DNA of 64,000 nucleotides from Saliniramus fredricksonii (GCF_900094735.1 NZ_FMBM01000002.1:1054001-1118000); one strand, 5' to 3'. Positions 43,189 to 56,640 are shown, counted from the stretch's first letter. Translations and numbers: made by a program. The notes: generated by a model not told the origin, from the sequence alone.

Positions 43189-46100
43189 ATGTCGAATGTC
43201 GTACTCACCATGGCTGATGTCGATGCCATGACTGCGATCCTGGATAGTGGTGACCGTGCGGGTGCTTATCTCTACTATTACAATATCATCAGGGACGTCG
43301 ACCGTGATGCGGCTGATCAGATCCTGATGCAGATGCAGATCACGACCTATAGCGGCTTCTTCGGAGGCGCCGCGCTGATCGGGAATTCCATTGCGAAAGA
43401 CAGCAATCCGGATCTCTATCCGGAGACGCTGGATATTTTTTCGGAGCAGATTTTGCGTGGATTGATTACAGAGATTTCTCTACGCATTGAAGATGGACAA
43501 TCCGGCGTCCTGACAGCGGATGATATTCGCAACGCTGATCATGGCGTCTGGGATTCCATGCAGATGGGGAACTATTTCCCCGGCAATATCCAGTTTCCGT
43601 ATAATGACTCGGTCTTCTATTCTGAAGGCACGATGACGGCGATGCTGGCGGGGTTACAGCTGACTTTCGGGTCGCGCGTCGGCAACAGGGCGGAGCATTT
43701 CACGGGCAGCGGCTATGTGGTCGACGATGCCACCGATTACCTTTTGATCCGTAACGCTGACGGCATCATCGTCTATGTCGAAGACAAGCTCGGCCTCGTC
43801 GATGATGCGACCAACGGCATGCATGAGAACCCGGGTCAGGTGGTCCTCACGGCGGGAATGGATGCGCTTGCGTCCATCGCCCGTATCGCCCTCGCCTTCC
43901 CCAAGCTCGCCCTCGGCGTCAGCGCCGGCCTGCTTTCCGCCTTCATCGGGGCCGTCTCCGTCATCCAGTCGAACGATGCCGCAGCCCAGGCTGCGGGTGT
44001 GGGCATCGGCAAGCTGTTATCCTCGGTGACCGACGAGATCGAATACGATGCCACGGCTGCGGCGGTCTTCAAGAAATATGTCGGCGCAGACGGTGTCTCC
44101 GCCGATCCGAATGCGACCCTGCCCGAACAGTTCGTCTGGGATGATTTTGGTATCATCCTGCGCTCGCAGGGCAGCTTCATCGCCGATGATGACCCGGACA
44201 TCATCATCGGTTTCAATGATTCCGTGAACCATGCCGGAAGCGGCGAGGATATCCTCGTCGGCTTCGGCCAGTCCAGCAATCACGGCGGCGCCGGCAGTGA
44301 CTGGCTGTTCGCGAAGGATCAGGCGGAGGTCCATGGTGGCGGGGCCAATGATATTCTTGTCGGTGTCCAACAAGCTGAACTTGATGGCGAAGACGGGGAT
44401 GACTGGATCTTCCATTTCGGCAACGGTGTCGCTGATGGCGGTGCGGGTGATGACGTGCTCGTGTCCATCGGTGGCCAGCGTGAAGGCGACAATATTCCGA
44501 CGCTGCGCGGCGGCGCAGGTGATGACTGGCTGATCTCGATCAATAATGACTTTTCTATCCTCGTCGGCGGCGAAGGCGAAGATGTTCTCGTCAGTACTGG
44601 CGGTGAAACGCATATGTGGGGCGGTGACGGCACCGGCGCGCCGGATGGTGAAGAAGACTGGTTCGTCGTTTCCAATGGTGCGTTCGTTCGCGATGCCGGC
44701 TATGAAGATAAAGCATTTTGGGACGGCTTCCGCCTGACAGGCGGCATGCAGATGAGCTGGATGGAATCCGGCTGGGCCTATTCAATGCCAGTCGCGACAG
44801 CATTCATGGGAATGCCCGGAATCTTCGGCAACCTGATCGCCGCTACCTTGTTGCAGGTCACGGTGATACCGCCGATGAACTTCCGCTACGGCATGTCCGA
44901 AAGCGGCCAGTTGATCATCCAGCATGCGCGCGGGCGCGGCGGGCAGGCGGTGATCGAGGATTATGATCTCGACCTCGAGACCGGCGCGGCGACGGGCGGG
45001 GTCGTGGTCTTCAGGCAGGAGATCGGGAAATCGTCGCTGGCGGAGTTTCGCAATTACATCGAACTGAGCATCCGCGCGGGTTTTGCCGGCGGCTATACCG
45101 GCACGGATCCGCTGGTGCTCGATCTCGACGGGGACGGGCTCGATCTGACCCGGCGCGAGCGCGGGGATGTCCATTTCGATCTCGGCGGCGAGGGTTTTGC
45201 GCGCCACACTGCCTGGGTGGGTGCGAGCGACGCGCTGCTGGTGCGCGACATCAACGGCAATGGCCGCATTGATGATATCTCGGAGCTGTTCGGCAATGCC
45301 ACGATATCGGGCTTCACCGAGCTCGCCGCGCTCGATTCCAACGCCGATGGCGTGATCGATGCCGGTGACGCCGGTTTCGACACGCTCCAGATCTGGCGCG
45401 ACCTCGACCAGAACGGCGAGAGCGATGCGGGCGAATTGCAGACGCTCACGGAGGCCGGCATCGCCTCGATCTCGCTGAGCACCGGCGATCCCGACGTGAC
45501 GGATGTCAACGGCAACACCATCCGCGAGGTGGCGGGCTTCACCCGCAGCGACGGCACCACCTCGACCATCGCCGATGTGCTGCTCGACAACGACCCCACC
45601 AATACACGCTATCTCGGCGATACCAGCGTCTCCGCAGCCGCAGCCGCGCTGCCGGCGCTGAAGGGTTTCGGCCGCGTCACCGATCTGCGCGTGGCGATGA
45701 CCGACGACGCCGCGCTGCTGGCGCAGGTCACGGCCTTCGCCGATCTCCCCGTCGGCACCTCCTGGGCGGATCTGCGCGCGGATGCCGAGGCGATCCTGTA
45801 TCGCTGGGCGGGGGTGGACGGCGTCACCGCCGATGCGATGGGCACGGATTTCGACACGCGCAAACTCGCCTTCCTCGAAACCTATTTCGGACTCGAACTG
45901 ACCCCGCGCGACGCGGCCGGCGTGCCGATCGGCAACAATCTCGCCGAGCTTGTCGAGAGCTGGGATGCCGCCCTCGACAAGGCCACGGCGCGCCTCGCGG
46001 TGCAGGGGCCGCTCGCGGCGCAGTTCGCGGGGGTCAGCTATAGCGAGGGGCGCGACCGGCTGCAGGCGGAGGGGCCCGCAGCACTCGCGGATGCCTTTTC

Positions 46101-49100
46101 GTCTGCGCTGGCACAACTCCCCACTGACGCGACTGCGGCGCAGCAGGCCTGGGATGCCCTGTGGGGGCCGCTCCTGCGTCACGTCACCGAGGCCATGCGC
46201 CGCGCCGACGGGATCGACGTGCGCCATGACTATATCGTGCAGGGGCTGGTTACGGCGCTGGAGACGACGCCCTCGGCGCTCGACCTCGCCACGCTGGCGG
46301 CGGGGATCGGCATTGCCGATCTGCGCATCGGTGATGCCGGCGCGACCACGCTTTCACGCGCCGGGGCGAGCGGGTCGATCGTCTATGTGGCCGATGGCAG
46401 CGACCAGGTCTTCAATGGCGGTACGGGCCAGGATGTCTACGTGTTCGGCGCGGATTTCGGGCAGAACGTGATCAACGATGCGGAGGGCCGCCAGTCCGGC
46501 GACCGCATCCGCCTCGCCATGCAGAATCCGGATGATGTGGAGATCACCCGCGACGGGATCGATCTCGTCATCTCGGTGATCGGCACGAACGACCGGATCA
46601 CGGTCACCGGCCATTTCGAGACGCCGCTGGTTTCCCTGAGCGGCATGCCGATATCCCCTGATCGCGCCATCGAGGAGATCCAGTTCGCCGACGGCACGGT
46701 CTTCGAAAGCGGAGACATCGCGGCGGCGGTCGGTCTCGGCACGGATGGCGACGACGTCATCATGGGCACGGGCAAGGCCGACGAGATCGAGGGGCTGCTC
46801 GGCGACGACCTTCTGATGGGTGGCGATAACGGCGACATCTATTTCTATGCTCGCGGCGACGGCAACGACACGATCCACGACATCATGACGAATCCGCTGC
46901 TGAACGCACCGGACTCGATGATCTTCCTCGACGGCATTCGCGCCGGCGACGTCACTTTCAGCCGCGATGGCGACAGCGATGATCTGGTGATCAGCTTTGC
47001 GTGGACGGGAGATTCGATCACGATCACCGATCAGTTCGAATATTCGTCGCTGGGTTACGGAAAATTCGCGCTCAACAGCCGGATCGAGCATTTCTTCTTC
47101 CGTGACGGCCCGGTCTATAGCTGGCAGGAAGTCCAGCAGATGGTCATTGCCGGTCAGACCACCGACGGTGATGACGAGATCTTCGGTTTCGGCACCGACG
47201 ACGTGTTCGAGGCCAGCTCCGGCAACGACGTGATCCGGGGCATGGATGGTGGCGATACCTACCATTTCGGCCATGGTTCGGACCACGATACCATCATCGA
47301 AGGTTCCCGCTTCCCGGAGACCTTCATCTCGGGACTGGTCGATACCGATTGGGGATCGAACGACAAGGTCGTGTTCGGCTCGGGCATCACCGTCGACGAC
47401 GTCACCTTCGCGCGCCTCGGAGAAGAGCCTGACCTCCAGATCACACTGGCCGGCAGCGAGACCGACAGCCTGACCATCAAGGGGCAGTTCGACGGGGTGA
47501 AGCTCGACCTGTTCAATCTGCTCGGCATCGCCTGGTTCGACCGGATCGAGGAATTCCATTTCGAGGACGGCACCGTGCTCGACTGGGAAGACGTGATGAG
47601 CATCGTCACGACCGGCACGGATGGCGACGATGCGATCTACGGCGCGCTCTATCCCGATTTCATCGATGGCGGCGCCGGCAACGACTACCTCTCCGGCGGC
47701 GATGACGGCGATACCTATGTGTTCGGGCGCGGTTACGGCAACGACGTCATCGACGACAAGCGGACGAACGTCCTCGTCACCGCCCCGGACCGGGTGCTGT
47801 TCGGCCCCGATATCGCGGTGGAGGATATCAGCTTCACCCGTGACGGCACGAGCACGGACCTGCTAATCACCATCGACGGCACGGACGATCTCCTGCGCAT
47901 CAAGGATCAGTACAGGGTCACCGAGACCGGCCCCTTCGGCGCCCACGCCTTCAACCGGATCGAGATCTTCGAATGGGAAGACGGCACAATCAGCCACTGG
48001 CGGGATCTGCGCCAGGAGATCATTGATGCGGCGCGCACGGATGGCGACGATCTGATCATGGGGACCCATTTCGACGATGTGCTCGATGGCGGACCCGGTG
48101 ACGACATTCTCAGGGGCGATGACGGCAACGACACCTACATTTTCGGCTTCGGTTACGGCCACGACCGCATCATCGACGGACGCAACAACATCCTGTCGGG
48201 TCGGCAGGACAAGGTGGTATTCCAGCAAGGCGTCACCCCGGACGATCTGTCGTTCTCACGCCCGCTCGACAGCCATGATCTGGTCATCACGCTGAGCGAC
48301 GGCTCCAGCCTCACGATCGAGAAGAATTTCGACATCGTCTTCGGCATCGGGCAATACGAATTCAACCGGATCGAGGAATACCATTTCGAGGGTCTCCCCG
48401 ATGCAACGATGAGCATCTGGGACATTCAGGACATCCTGCTCACCAGCACTGACGGTGACGACGTCCTGGAAGGTTTCGAGGGCGATGATGTCCTTGCCGG
48501 CGGCGCGGGCAACGATCTGCTGATGGGCCGCAACGGTGATGACACCTACATGTTCGGCATCGGCGACGGCCAGGACGTCATCAGGGATGACGAAACCAAC
48601 ATCCTTGCGGGCGACAAGGGCGACAAGGTGGTGTTCGGCCCGGGAATCGCGCCGGAGGATATCGAGGTCCTGCGCATCGCCGATGATCATGATTCGCTCA
48701 TGCTGCGTATTGCCGGCACCGACGACACCCTCACCCTGTGGGGGCAGAACCGCTATTCGACGATCAATTACCGTCGCTACGAGATCGAGCACTTCCATTT
48801 CGAAGACGGCACGCAATGGACCTCGCGCGACGTCTGGCGCCAGTATTTCGAGGATGCGCGTTCCGATGACGGCGTCACCATTCGCGGCTTCTGGACCAGT
48901 GACCGGATTGAGGGCGGCGCCGGGAACGACGTGCTTATCGGCGGCGACGGCGCCGACACCTATCTGTGGGGCGTCGGATCGGGCAATGACCGGATCGAGG
49001 AATCAATCCGTTTCGTGAACTATCGCAGCGACGACACGATCATCTTCAAGGGCGATCTGACAATCGACGATCTCGACATCGCCCGCATCGGCGACGATCT

Positions 49101-52100
49101 GGTCTTCACGGCGCAGGCTTCCGGCGAGACGCTGACCGTCGCCGATCATTTCCGCAGCGCGCACCAGCATTTTGCAGTAGAGAATTTCCGCTTCGAGAGC
49201 GGCGGGGTGTTCACGCAGCAGGAGATCGAGGACCGTGTCATGACCGGCACGGATGCCGACGACACGATCATCGCAACCGCGCATGCCGATCGCATCGAGG
49301 GGCGCGGCGGTGATGACAGCCTCACCGGCGATACGGGATCGGATACCTATATCTACAATCCCGGTGACGGCAACGACACCATCATCGAAGCGCCCGACAG
49401 GCATACCCGCGACACGCTTGTCTTCGGCGCGGGGATCAATGCTGCGGATGTCAGCTTCGCGCCCGCGTCATCGGGTTCGCACGACATCGTCCTGACCATT
49501 GCTCATGACGGCGCGACGATCACCCTCGTCAATCAGCTCGGCACTCACGGGCGCGGTATCGAGCAGATCGTCTTCGGCGACGGCGAGACCTGGCTGCGCA
49601 CCCAGATCGCGCAGGCAGCAGGCGTTGCGCTCAATCTGGTGACTGGCGACGACAGTGGCCAGACGCTGAACGGGACAGGCGGCGACGACATTCTCGAAGG
49701 CGGCGCCGGCGACGACCTCCTGCGCGGCGGCTCCGGCTACGACATCTATGTCTGGGGAGCGGGCAACGGCAATGACACGATCAGCGAGATCGGCGGTCGG
49801 CGCGATATCGATACGGTTCAGTTCACCGGGCTCGCCAGCAGTGACGTGTCGATCACGCGCACCGGCGCTGATCTGTTCGTGACGATCAATGCGACCGGCG
49901 AGTTCCTGACCATCGTGGATCAGTTCAGGTCGACGCGTTATGCAGTCGAGCGCTTCGAATTCACCGATACCGTGTGGGACCATTTCGAGATCGCCCGCGC
50001 TGCAGCACAGACAGGCACGACCGGGGACGATACGCTGGCTGGCACCGGTTATCAGGATATGCTGATCGGCGGACAGGGTGATGATTTTCTCGAAGGCGGC
50101 AATGGTGACGACATCTATGTCTATGCCCGCGGTGATGGTCACGACACGATCGAGGAGGACCACAATGACGGCAGGCGCGATGTCCTGTTCCTGGAGGATA
50201 TCCTTCCCGACGCGATAACCCTGGCGCGCAACGGAATCGACGTCACCCTGGAGATCGCACCATCTGCCCCGGGCGCCGGCGACGCGGGCTCGGTGACGCT
50301 GATCAGGCAGCTGAATGATTACCATTATCGCGGTGTGGAGCGCATCGAATTTGCCGACGGGACCGTCTGGCGTCAGGAGGATCTGCGCGAAATGCTCATC
50401 GCGCAGGCATCGAGCGACGGCGATGACACGATCATCGGCTTCAACACCAACGATACGCTTCGTGGCGGAACGGGCGATGATTTCCTCGACGGCGGCAAGG
50501 GCAACGACACCTATGTCTATGCGCGCGGTGACGGGTACGACACGATCGAGGAAATGCAGGTCGCCGGGCGATACGACGTTCTCGTCTTCGAAGATGTCCT
50601 GCCCGACGAGATCACCCTGGTGCGCAACGGAATCGACGTCACCCTGGAGATCGCACCGTCGGCCCCGGGCGTTGGCGACGCGGGTTCGGTGACGCTGATC
50701 AGGCAGCTGAATGATTACTATTATCGCGGTGTCGAACGCATCGAATTCGCCGATGGGACCATCTGGCGCCAGGAGGATCTGCGCGAGATGGTTCTTGCGC
50801 AGGCCGTTACCGATGGCGACGACACGATCACCGGCTTCAATGCCGACGATGTGATCCGCGGCGGGCAGGGCGATGACGTCCTGACCGGCGGCAAGGGCGA
50901 TGACACCTTCATCTACGCACGCGGCGACGGCCATGACACGATCACGGAAGTGCTGGCCGGTGGCAGAGACGACAGGCTGATCCTGGAGGATATCCTCGCG
51001 CACGAGATCATCGTGACGCGTGAGGGCGACGATGCAATCCTCAATATTGCCGCGTCGGCAGATGGTGATGGCAGCGATGCCGGCTCGGTGCGGCTCGTGG
51101 CTCAGTTCGACAATGAGCACCAGCGCGGAGTGGAGAGTATCGTCTTCGCCGACGAGACGATCTGGTATACGGGCCAACTGCGCGCCAACTATCTCGAAAA
51201 CGCGACAACCGACGGCGATGACGAGATTTTCGGCTTCAACGATCGTGATGACACCATCATCGGCGGCGCCGGTGATGATATCCTGCATGGCGGATCCGGA
51301 AACGATACGCTCCATGGCGGCGAGGGCAACGACAGGCTCGAGGCGGGCACCGGCAACAACGACCTCTTCGGCGGCCCGGGCGATGACATGCTCGTAAGCA
51401 ATCGCGGCACCAACAGTTTCGATGGTGGAGCAGGCAACGATACCGTCGATTACTCCTACAGCTCTGCTTCCTGGGAATTCAATCTCGACGCAGAATATGC
51501 CCGTACGGGCAGTGTCACCGAAACGCTCGTCTCGATCGAGAACGTGATCGGCGGCAGCGGTGATGAGATCTTCTACGGCAATGCCGCCGACAACATCTTC
51601 TCCGGCGGGCGTGGCAGCGACAGCTATCATTTCGCTCTCGGTGACGGCGACGACGTCATCCGCGAGAACGGCCGCTCCAACGAAACGGACCGGTTGACTC
51701 TCGTCGAACTGGCGCCGGATGCGGTCGAATTGTATCAGCCCTTCGAGAGCGAGGATCTCGTCGTGCGCATTCTCGCGAGCGGCGAGACGATGACGGTCGA
51801 GCGGCATTTCGAGGGAACTTCGCGCGGGATCGAGCTGATCGATTTCGCTGATGGCACCAGCTGGAACCGTGCCGACATCAAGGCGATGACCGCCATGGCG
51901 GGCACAGCCGGTGTGGATGCGCTGGTCGGCACCAGAGCTGCCGACCTCCTTGATGGCGGGCCCGGCGATGATGTCCTGCGCGGGCGGCTCGGCAGCGACA
52001 CCTATATCCATGCTGCCGGCTACGGCAATGACACGATCATCGAAACTGCCGGCCTGAACGATACCGATGTCGTGCGCCTCGTCGATCTGACCCGCGCGGA

Positions 52101-55100
52101 CGTGGCCCTCAGCCGCGACGGCCTTGATCTGCACGTCGCGATTCTGGCGACTGGCGAAACGCTCACGGTTCAGGAGCACTTCCGCTCGACGCAATACGGG
52201 ATCGAGGAAATCCACTTCTCCGATGGCGAGATCATGGATCGCCTCATGATCCTCGAGGATGCAAACACGCTTGGCGGTACGGGCGGCGATGACACCATCA
52301 CCGGCACCAGCATGCGCGACTGGATCCGCGGCGGCCCGGGGGACGACATTCTCGATGGCCGCAGCGGCAACGATACCTATCTGTACGCGCGTGGCGACGG
52401 CCACGACACGATCACCGACGGCATTCACAACGGCAATGATGACCGCCTGATCTTCGAGGATATCAACCCCGACGCAATCACCATCATGCGTGACGGAACC
52501 GATATTACGCTCGATCTCGCCGAAAGCGCGCCCGGTGCGGGCGATGCCGGATCCGTGCATCTGGGAAGCCAGTTCAACATCTATTTCGGGCGGGGCGTGG
52601 AGACGATCATCTTCGCCGACGGCACATCCTGGTCGCAGCAGGATGTCCGTAACATGATGGCGCTCGAGGGTGGCGGCTTCGCCACGCATCTGGGCTTTGC
52701 CGGCGATGATGTCATCTTCGGCCGCGCGGGCAGCGATGATTACATCATCGGCGGCGCGGGCGATGACACGCTGCACGCTGTCGGCGGTGACAACGTCATC
52801 GATGGCGGCACCGGCGATGACGTGCTGCATGCGGGAACGGGCGTCGACAGCTTCGTCTTCCGCGCCGGCGATGGCGTGAACGACATCATCGATTTCGATA
52901 CGATCCAGGACCGCATCGTCCTCGATGGCGTCGATCTGACGGATATCTCATTCTATCAATACTCGAACGGGGCCCAGATATTCCTCGCCGACGGCACGGA
53001 TTTCTTCTTCCAGGATCTGACCGGCGCGAGCCTGGGCGACTTCACCTTCATCGATATGGACGGCAATGCGCTTGTTCTTCCTGAGCCGGAGCCCACGAAT
53101 GGCCTGATCACCGGTACCGACGGTGATGACAGCCTCGTCGGCTCCTCCAGCCAGGGCAACCACATCATCGGCGGTGACGGCGACGACTTCCTCCATGGTG
53201 AGGGCGGCGACAATCTCCTCGATGGCGGCACCGGCAATGATTTCATGCGCAGCGGCTCCGGCCAGGACACCTTCGTCTTCCGCCTCGGTGACGGGCAGGA
53301 CGTGCTCGAGAATTTCGACATCACGCAGGACCGCATCGCGCTGGACGGGCTGGCGATCGCCGATCTGAGCCTCAACGTCTATTCCGGCGGCAGCCAGCTC
53401 ATCGCGGCGGACGGCACGGAATTCTGGCTGATCGGCGTCACGGGGGTCGTGCCCGGCGATTTCAGCTTCATCGATATGGCGGGGAACGCTCTCATCCCGG
53501 AACCGGAGCCCGAACCGGAAGCGGAGCCGGGGCTAATTTCCGGTTCACAGGACGATGAGGATCTCATCGGTTCCTCGGCGCAGGACAACCGGATCACGGG
53601 CGACGCAGGGAACGACTTCCTTGATGGCGTTGGCGGCGACAACTTCCTCGATGGCGGTGCCGGCAATGATTTCATGGCGAGCGGCACCGGCCAGGATACC
53701 TTCGTCTTCCGCCTCGGCGACGGGCAGGATGTCATCCAGGATTTCGACATCACACAGGACCGCATCGCACTGGACGGTCTGGCGATCAGCGAGCTGAGCC
53801 TGAACGGTTCAACGGGCGGCATGCAACTCGTCGCATCCGATGGGACGGAGTTCTGGTTGATCGGACTGGCCGATCTCGCCCTTGGCGATCTCAGCTTCGT
53901 CGATATGGACGGCAATGCCCTCATCCACGAACCACTGGCTGAACCCGAGCCCGGGCCCGAGCCGGAAACCGGACCGGAGGGCGAACCCGAGCCGGTCCTC
54001 GGCGCGATCACCGGTACGCAAGATGATGACGTCCTCATCGGAAGCGCCGGACAAGACAACCATATCATCGGGGGCGAAGGGGATGACTTCCTCGACGGTG
54101 TCGATGGCAACAACCTCCTTGATGGCGGCACCGGTGACGATTTCATGGCGAGCAGCGCGGGCCAGGACAGTTTCGTCTTCCGCCTCGGCGACGGGCAGGA
54201 CGTGATCGAGGATTTCGACATCACGCAGGATCGCATCGCCCTCGACGGTCTCAGCCCGATCGCGCTCGAGGTCGTCGGCCATACCGGCGGGACGCAGCTC
54301 GTGGCTGCAGACGGCACCGAGTTCTGGCTGATCGACGTGACCGGGATCGAAAGGAGTGATCTCAGCTTCGTCGACATGAACGGCCAGTCGATCGATATCG
54401 CGTTTTCTGATGTCATCATTGAAGGTTCGCCCGGCAATGACGAGTTGTTCGGTGCGATTGACGAGAACAACCACATCATCGGCGGTGCCGGCGATGATAT
54501 CCTGCATGCCGTGGGCGGCGAGAACATTCTCGACGGTGGCGCCGGTGACGATGCGCTTCACTCCGGCACCGGGACCGATACTTTCGTCTTCCGCGCCGGC
54601 GACGGGATAAACAATGTCATCGGTTTCGATCTGGCCCAGGATCGCATCGCCCTTGATGGTGTCGCACGCGCGGATATCTCGTTCTATGAGTACTGGAACG
54701 GGGCGCAGATCTATCTCGCGGACGGGACGGATTTCTTCTTCGAGGATCTGACCGGCGTGACGATGGACGATTTCAGCTTCATCGACATGGACGGCAACCC
54801 GATCGATGCCAGCGAGCCACTGACAGTGCTGCAGGGCACGACGGGCGACGATACGTTGGTCGGCTCCGCGACCCGGAACAACCACATCATCGGCGATGCC
54901 GGCGACGACTTCCTCGACGGCGTCGATGGCGACAATATCCTCGATGGCGGGACCGGCAGCGATTTCATGGCAAGCGGCGCCGGCGCGGACACTTTCGTCT
55001 TCCGCCTCGGCGACGGGCAGGACGTGATCGAGGATTTCGACCTGATGCAGGATGACATCGCGCTCGACGGGCTGGACGAGGAGGATCTGACTCTTACCGA

Positions 55101-55215
55101 TCACGGCAGCGGCTCGGCGCTCGTGGCCGCCGACGGCACGGAATTCTGGTTCATCGGACTGACCGGCGCGAACCGTACGGATCTGAGCTTCGTGAATTAC
55201 GATCAGATCGCCTGA
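43189..55215 (+). CDS. Giant RTX-like calcium-binding protein (4008 residues)
   Basis: Leaderless, very acidic protein. Residues 1-380 are the head domain shared with head1 and head2, with a hydrophobic stretch at about 216-275. Residues about 340-490 hold irregular Gly/Asp repeats. Near 639-750 are EF-hand-like motifs ([43 protein letters not shown]). From about 1184 to 3160 follow some 15 modules of about 130 residues, each a short RTX stretch (GTDGDD..GGxGND) plus a haemolysin-related beta domain ending in an EFADGT-like motif. About 3165-4008 are six further modules with [13 protein letters not shown], separated by Glu/Pro-rich linkers. Such proteins are normally exported by type I secretion and fold with external calcium. 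Function unknown: toxin, adhesin or S-layer-like are all possible. Confidence 0.85.
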   Translation: MSNVVLTMADVDAMTAILDSGDRAGAYLYYYNIIRDVDRDAADQILMQMQITTYSGFFGGAALIGNSIAKDSNPDLYPETLDIFSEQILRGLITEISLRIEDGQSGVLTADDIRNADHGVWDSMQMGNYFPGNIQFPYNDSVFYSEGTMTAMLAGLQLTFGSRVGNRAEHFTGSGYVVDDATDYLLIRNADGIIVYVEDKLGLVDDATNGMHENPGQVVLTAGMDALASIARIALAFPKLALGVSAGLLSAFIGAVSVIQSNDAAAQAAGVGIGKLLSSVTDEIEYDATAAAVFKKYVGADGVSADPNATLPEQFVWDDFGIILRSQGSFIADDDPDIIIGFNDSVNHAGSGEDILVGFGQSSNHGGAGSDWLFAKDQAEVHGGGANDILVGVQQAELDGEDGDDWIFHFGNGVADGGAGDDVLVSIGGQREGDNIPTLRGGAGDDWLISINNDFSILVGGEGEDVLVSTGGETHMWGGDGTGAPDGEEDWFVVSNGAFVRDAGYEDKAFWDGFRLTGGMQMSWMESGWAYSMPVATAFMGMPGIFGNLIAATLLQVTVIPPMNFRYGMSESGQLIIQHARGRGGQAVIEDYDLDLETGAATGGVVVFRQEIGKSSLAEFRNYIELSIRAGFAGGYTGTDPLVLDLDGDGLDLTRRERGDVHFDLGGEGFARHTAWVGASDALLVRDINGNGRIDDISELFGNATISGFTELAALDSNADGVIDAGDAGFDTLQIWRDLDQNGESDAGELQTLTEAGIASISLSTGDPDVTDVNGNTIREVAGFTRSDGTTSTIADVLLDNDPTNTRYLGDTSVSAAAAALPALKGFGRVTDLRVAMTDDAALLAQVTAFADLPVGTSWADLRADAEAILYRWAGVDGVTADAMGTDFDTRKLAFLETYFGLELTPRDAAGVPIGNNLAELVESWDAALDKATARLAVQGPLAAQFAGVSYSEGRDRLQAEGPAALADAFSSALAQLPTDATAAQQAWDALWGPLLRHVTEAMRRADGIDVRHDYIVQGLVTALETTPSALDLATLAAGIGIADLRIGDAGATTLSRAGASGSIVYVADGSDQVFNGGTGQDVYVFGADFGQNVINDAEGRQSGDRIRLAMQNPDDVEITRDGIDLVISVIGTNDRITVTGHFETPLVSLSGMPISPDRAIEEIQFADGTVFESGDIAAAVGLGTDGDDVIMGTGKADEIEGLLGDDLLMGGDNGDIYFYARGDGNDTIHDIMTNPLLNAPDSMIFLDGIRAGDVTFSRDGDSDDLVISFAWTGDSITITDQFEYSSLGYGKFALNSRIEHFFFRDGPVYSWQEVQQMVIAGQTTDGDDEIFGFGTDDVFEASSGNDVIRGMDGGDTYHFGHGSDHDTIIEGSRFPETFISGLVDTDWGSNDKVVFGSGITVDDVTFARLGEEPDLQITLAGSETDSLTIKGQFDGVKLDLFNLLGIAWFDRIEEFHFEDGTVLDWEDVMSIVTTGTDGDDAIYGALYPDFIDGGAGNDYLSGGDDGDTYVFGRGYGNDVIDDKRTNVLVTAPDRVLFGPDIAVEDISFTRDGTSTDLLITIDGTDDLLRIKDQYRVTETGPFGAHAFNRIEIFEWEDGTISHWRDLRQEIIDAARTDGDDLIMGTHFDDVLDGGPGDDILRGDDGNDTYIFGFGYGHDRIIDGRNNILSGRQDKVVFQQGVTPDDLSFSRPLDSHDLVITLSDGSSLTIEKNFDIVFGIGQYEFNRIEEYHFEGLPDATMSIWDIQDILLTSTDGDDVLEGFEGDDVLAGGAGNDLLMGRNGDDTYMFGIGDGQDVIRDDETNILAGDKGDKVVFGPGIAPEDIEVLRIADDHDSLMLRIAGTDDTLTLWGQNRYSTINYRRYEIEHFHFEDGTQWTSRDVWRQYFEDARSDDGVTIRGFWTSDRIEGGAGNDVLIGGDGADTYLWGVGSGNDRIEESIRFVNYRSDDTIIFKGDLTIDDLDIARIGDDLVFTAQASGETLTVADHFRSAHQHFAVENFRFESGGVFTQQEIEDRVMTGTDADDTIIATAHADRIEGRGGDDSLTGDTGSDTYIYNPGDGNDTIIEAPDRHTRDTLVFGAGINAADVSFAPASSGSHDIVLTIAHDGATITLVNQLGTHGRGIEQIVFGDGETWLRTQIAQAAGVALNLVTGDDSGQTLNGTGGDDILEGGAGDDLLRGGSGYDIYVWGAGNGNDTISEIGGRRDIDTVQFTGLASSDVSITRTGADLFVTINATGEFLTIVDQFRSTRYAVERFEFTDTVWDHFEIARAAAQTGTTGDDTLAGTGYQDMLIGGQGDDFLEGGNGDDIYVYARGDGHDTIEEDHNDGRRDVLFLEDILPDAITLARNGIDVTLEIAPSAPGAGDAGSVTLIRQLNDYHYRGVERIEFADGTVWRQEDLREMLIAQASSDGDDTIIGFNTNDTLRGGTGDDFLDGGKGNDTYVYARGDGYDTIEEMQVAGRYDVLVFEDVLPDEITLVRNGIDVTLEIAPSAPGVGDAGSVTLIRQLNDYYYRGVERIEFADGTIWRQEDLREMVLAQAVTDGDDTITGFNADDVIRGGQGDDVLTGGKGDDTFIYARGDGHDTITEVLAGGRDDRLILEDILAHEIIVTREGDDAILNIAASADGDGSDAGSVRLVAQFDNEHQRGVESIVFADETIWYTGQLRANYLENATTDGDDEIFGFNDRDDTIIGGAGDDILHGGSGNDTLHGGEGNDRLEAGTGNNDLFGGPGDDMLVSNRGTNSFDGGAGNDTVDYSYSSASWEFNLDAEYARTGSVTETLVSIENVIGGSGDEIFYGNAADNIFSGGRGSDSYHFALGDGDDVIRENGRSNETDRLTLVELAPDAVELYQPFESEDLVVRILASGETMTVERHFEGTSRGIELIDFADGTSWNRADIKAMTAMAGTAGVDALVGTRAADLLDGGPGDDVLRGRLGSDTYIHAAGYGNDTIIETAGLNDTDVVRLVDLTRADVALSRDGLDLHVAILATGETLTVQEHFRSTQYGIEEIHFSDGEIMDRLMILEDANTLGGTGGDDTITGTSMRDWIRGGPGDDILDGRSGNDTYLYARGDGHDTITDGIHNGNDDRLIFEDINPDAITIMRDGTDITLDLAESAPGAGDAGSVHLGSQFNIYFGRGVETIIFADGTSWSQQDVRNMMALEGGGFATHLGFAGDDVIFGRAGSDDYIIGGAGDDTLHAVGGDNVIDGGTGDDVLHAGTGVDSFVFRAGDGVNDIIDFDTIQDRIVLDGVDLTDISFYQYSNGAQIFLADGTDFFFQDLTGASLGDFTFIDMDGNALVLPEPEPTNGLITGTDGDDSLVGSSSQGNHIIGGDGDDFLHGEGGDNLLDGGTGNDFMRSGSGQDTFVFRLGDGQDVLENFDITQDRIALDGLAIADLSLNVYSGGSQLIAADGTEFWLIGVTGVVPGDFSFIDMAGNALIPEPEPEPEAEPGLISGSQDDEDLIGSSAQDNRITGDAGNDFLDGVGGDNFLDGGAGNDFMASGTGQDTFVFRLGDGQDVIQDFDITQDRIALDGLAISELSLNGSTGGMQLVASDGTEFWLIGLADLALGDLSFVDMDGNALIHEPLAEPEPGPEPETGPEGEPEPVLGAITGTQDDDVLIGSAGQDNHIIGGEGDDFLDGVDGNNLLDGGTGDDFMASSAGQDSFVFRLGDGQDVIEDFDITQDRIALDGLSPIALEVVGHTGGTQLVAADGTEFWLIDVTGIERSDLSFVDMNGQSIDIAFSDVIIEGSPGNDELFGAIDENNHIIGGAGDDILHAVGGENILDGGAGDDALHSGTGTDTFVFRAGDGINNVIGFDLAQDRIALDGVARADISFYEYWNGAQIYLADGTDFFFEDLTGVTMDDFSFIDMDGNPIDASEPLTVLQGTTGDDTLVGSATRNNHIIGDAGDDFLDGVDGDNILDGGTGSDFMASGAGADTFVFRLGDGQDVIEDFDLMQDDIALDGLDEEDLTLTDHGSGSALVAADGTEFWFIGLTGANRTDLSFVNYDQIA
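43581..44319 (+). repeat. Duplicated head 3' block, copy 2
   Basis: Second copy of the block at 39371-40109 (offset 4210), here continuing into the RTX body of the giant gene instead of the short tail. Confidence 0.85.
46739..55200 (+). repeat. Tandem RTX module array within the giant gene
   Basis: About 21 imperfect modules of roughly 390-420 bp: 15 with a haemolysin-related beta domain (46739 to about 52670) and six terminal ones (about 52680 to 55200). Neighbouring modules share long near-identical segments, for example around 50140-50350 and 50510-50720, which shows recent module duplication and makes this part prone to length change or misassembly. Confidence 0.8.
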
Positions 55216-55363
55216 TGAAGGACGGGGAGGGCTGTGGCGCAAGGCCAGCATTGCGTGTTTCGACCGGACCGCGCGGCGCGCATGCTTTGCCGAATGACAG
55301 GGTTCTTCCGCTTCGGGCCGTGATATAGTGTGTGGTTCGGATAATCGCGTGGGAGTGAGCGCC

Positions 55364-55732
55364 ATGCCTGGAATATGCCGGACCTCGACCATCCTCGTCA
55401 GCTCGTTTCTGCTCGCCGGTTGTCTGGCGCAGGAAGAGGTGCCGTTTGCCGGCGGCATGCCCGAGCCGGCTTCGGCGGAGCGGGGCGAGGCGGTGGCGCA
55501 GGAATGGTGCGCGACCTGCCATGCGCGCGACGAAAGCGAGCGCGCGGCGCGTCCCGCCGAGGCCGGAGACGGGCCGAGTTTCGCGGAAATCGCGCGCCGC
55601 GAAGGACGCGACGAGCTCTTCTTGTGGGATTTTCTCGAGGAAGACCACTTTCCGATGCCGACTTACCGGCTGTTTCCGCGCGAGCGCGCCGACATCGCAG
55701 CCTATATCGTCAGCCTGCGTATCGAAGAATAA
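55364..55732 (+). CDS. c-type cytochrome lipoprotein
   Basis: A 122-residue lipoprotein with a type II signal ([12 protein letters not shown]) and a single heme c attachment motif EWCATCHA; the probable axial Met lies in [24 protein letters not shown], a class I cytochrome C-terminal helix. It is a probable periplasmic electron carrier anchored to a membrane. The start at 55364 follows GGGAGTGAG; the frame extends to 55328 without a signal. It lies 70 bases before dapB. Confidence 0.85.
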   Translation: MPGICRTSTILVSSFLLAGCLAQEEVPFAGGMPEPASAERGEAVAQEWCATCHARDESERAARPAEAGDGPSFAEIARREGRDELFLWDFLEEDHFPMPTYRLFPRERADIAAYIVSLRIEE

Positions 55733-55802
55733 AGCCGCGCGACGCTTTTCTTTACGGGACTATGCCGTTATACCGCCCGCTGCTTTCGACAGGAGTTCCT
55801 TG

Positions 55803-56618
55803 ATGGCAAAAACCCGTCTGGTGGTGGCCGGCGCTTCGGGGCGCATGGGCCGCATGCTGATCAGGACGATCGACGAGACCCCGGGCTGTGTTCTGCACGG
55901 CGCGCTCGAACGCCCGACCTCAGGCTGTGTGGGGCAGGATGCCGGCATGGTCAGCGGCGTCGGCGATCTCGGTGTCACCGTCTCGTCCGAAGCGCGCAAC
56001 GTGCTCACCGAGGCCGATGTGCTGATCGATTTCACCACGCCCGAGGCGAGCCTCGCCTATGCGGCGCTGGCAGCCGAGACGAATACGGCGCATGTCGTCG
56101 GCACGACCGGGCTCTCCGCCGAGCAGATCGACGCGCTGCGTGCCTTCGGCGAGGAGACCGTGATCATCCAGTCCGGCAACATGTCGCTCGGCGTGAATCT
56201 CCTCGCGGCGCTCGTGCGCAAGGTCGCGACGGTGCTGGGCGAGGAATTCGATATCGAGATCCTCGAAATGCATCACCGCCAGAAAGTCGATGCCCCGTCG
56301 GGTACCGCCTTCATGCTCGGTGAGGCTGCAGCACAGGGGCGTGCGATCGATCTTGAAGAGCGCTCGGTACGCCATCGCGACGGCCATACAGGCGCGCGCG
56401 ATCCCGGCGATATCGGCTTTGCGACCCTGCGCGGCGGTACGGTGGTCGGCGATCACTCCGTCATCTTCGCCGGCCCGCATGAGCGGATCGTGCTGCAGCA
56501 TGTGGCAGAGCAGCGTATTCTTTTCGCGCGCGGCGCCGTGCGCGCGGCGATATGGGGCAAGGGCAAGCCCGCCGGGTTCTATTCCATGGCCGATGTGCTC
56601 GGCCTCAACGACGTTTGA
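55803..56618 (+). CDS. dapB: 4-hydroxy-tetrahydrodipicolinate reductase
   Basis: Second committed enzyme of the diaminopimelate/lysine pathway, 271 residues. The NAD(P)-binding motif is [13 protein letters not shown] near the N-terminus, and the catalytic signature is [18 protein letters not shown] (His-His and Lys). ATG 55803 is the family start; a longer upstream frame from 55446 would run through the cytochrome gene. It is followed by gpmA after 22 bases, a common pair in Rhizobiales. Confidence 0.97.
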   Translation: MAKTRLVVAGASGRMGRMLIRTIDETPGCVLHGALERPTSGCVGQDAGMVSGVGDLGVTVSSEARNVLTEADVLIDFTTPEASLAYAALAAETNTAHVVGTTGLSAEQIDALRAFGEETVIIQSGNMSLGVNLLAALVRKVATVLGEEFDIEILEMHHRQKVDAPSGTAFMLGEAAAQGRAIDLEERSVRHRDGHTGARDPGDIGFATLRGGTVVGDHSVIFAGPHERIVLQHVAEQRILFARGAVRAAIWGKGKPAGFYSMADVLGLNDV

Positions 56619-56640
56619 ACGCAACGAAAGGATTGATGCG

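Noticed and set aside
49468-52830. A 1120-codon open frame on the minus strand inside the giant gene
   Set aside because: It runs opposite the RTX modules; the high-GC Asp/Gly-rich repeats give open antisense frames. No recognisable domain and no independent ribosome binding site.
46739-55200. Regular repeats considered as a CRISPR array or satellite DNA
   Set aside because: The repeats are long, coding and variable, with Gly/Asp RTX motifs in one continuous reading frame.
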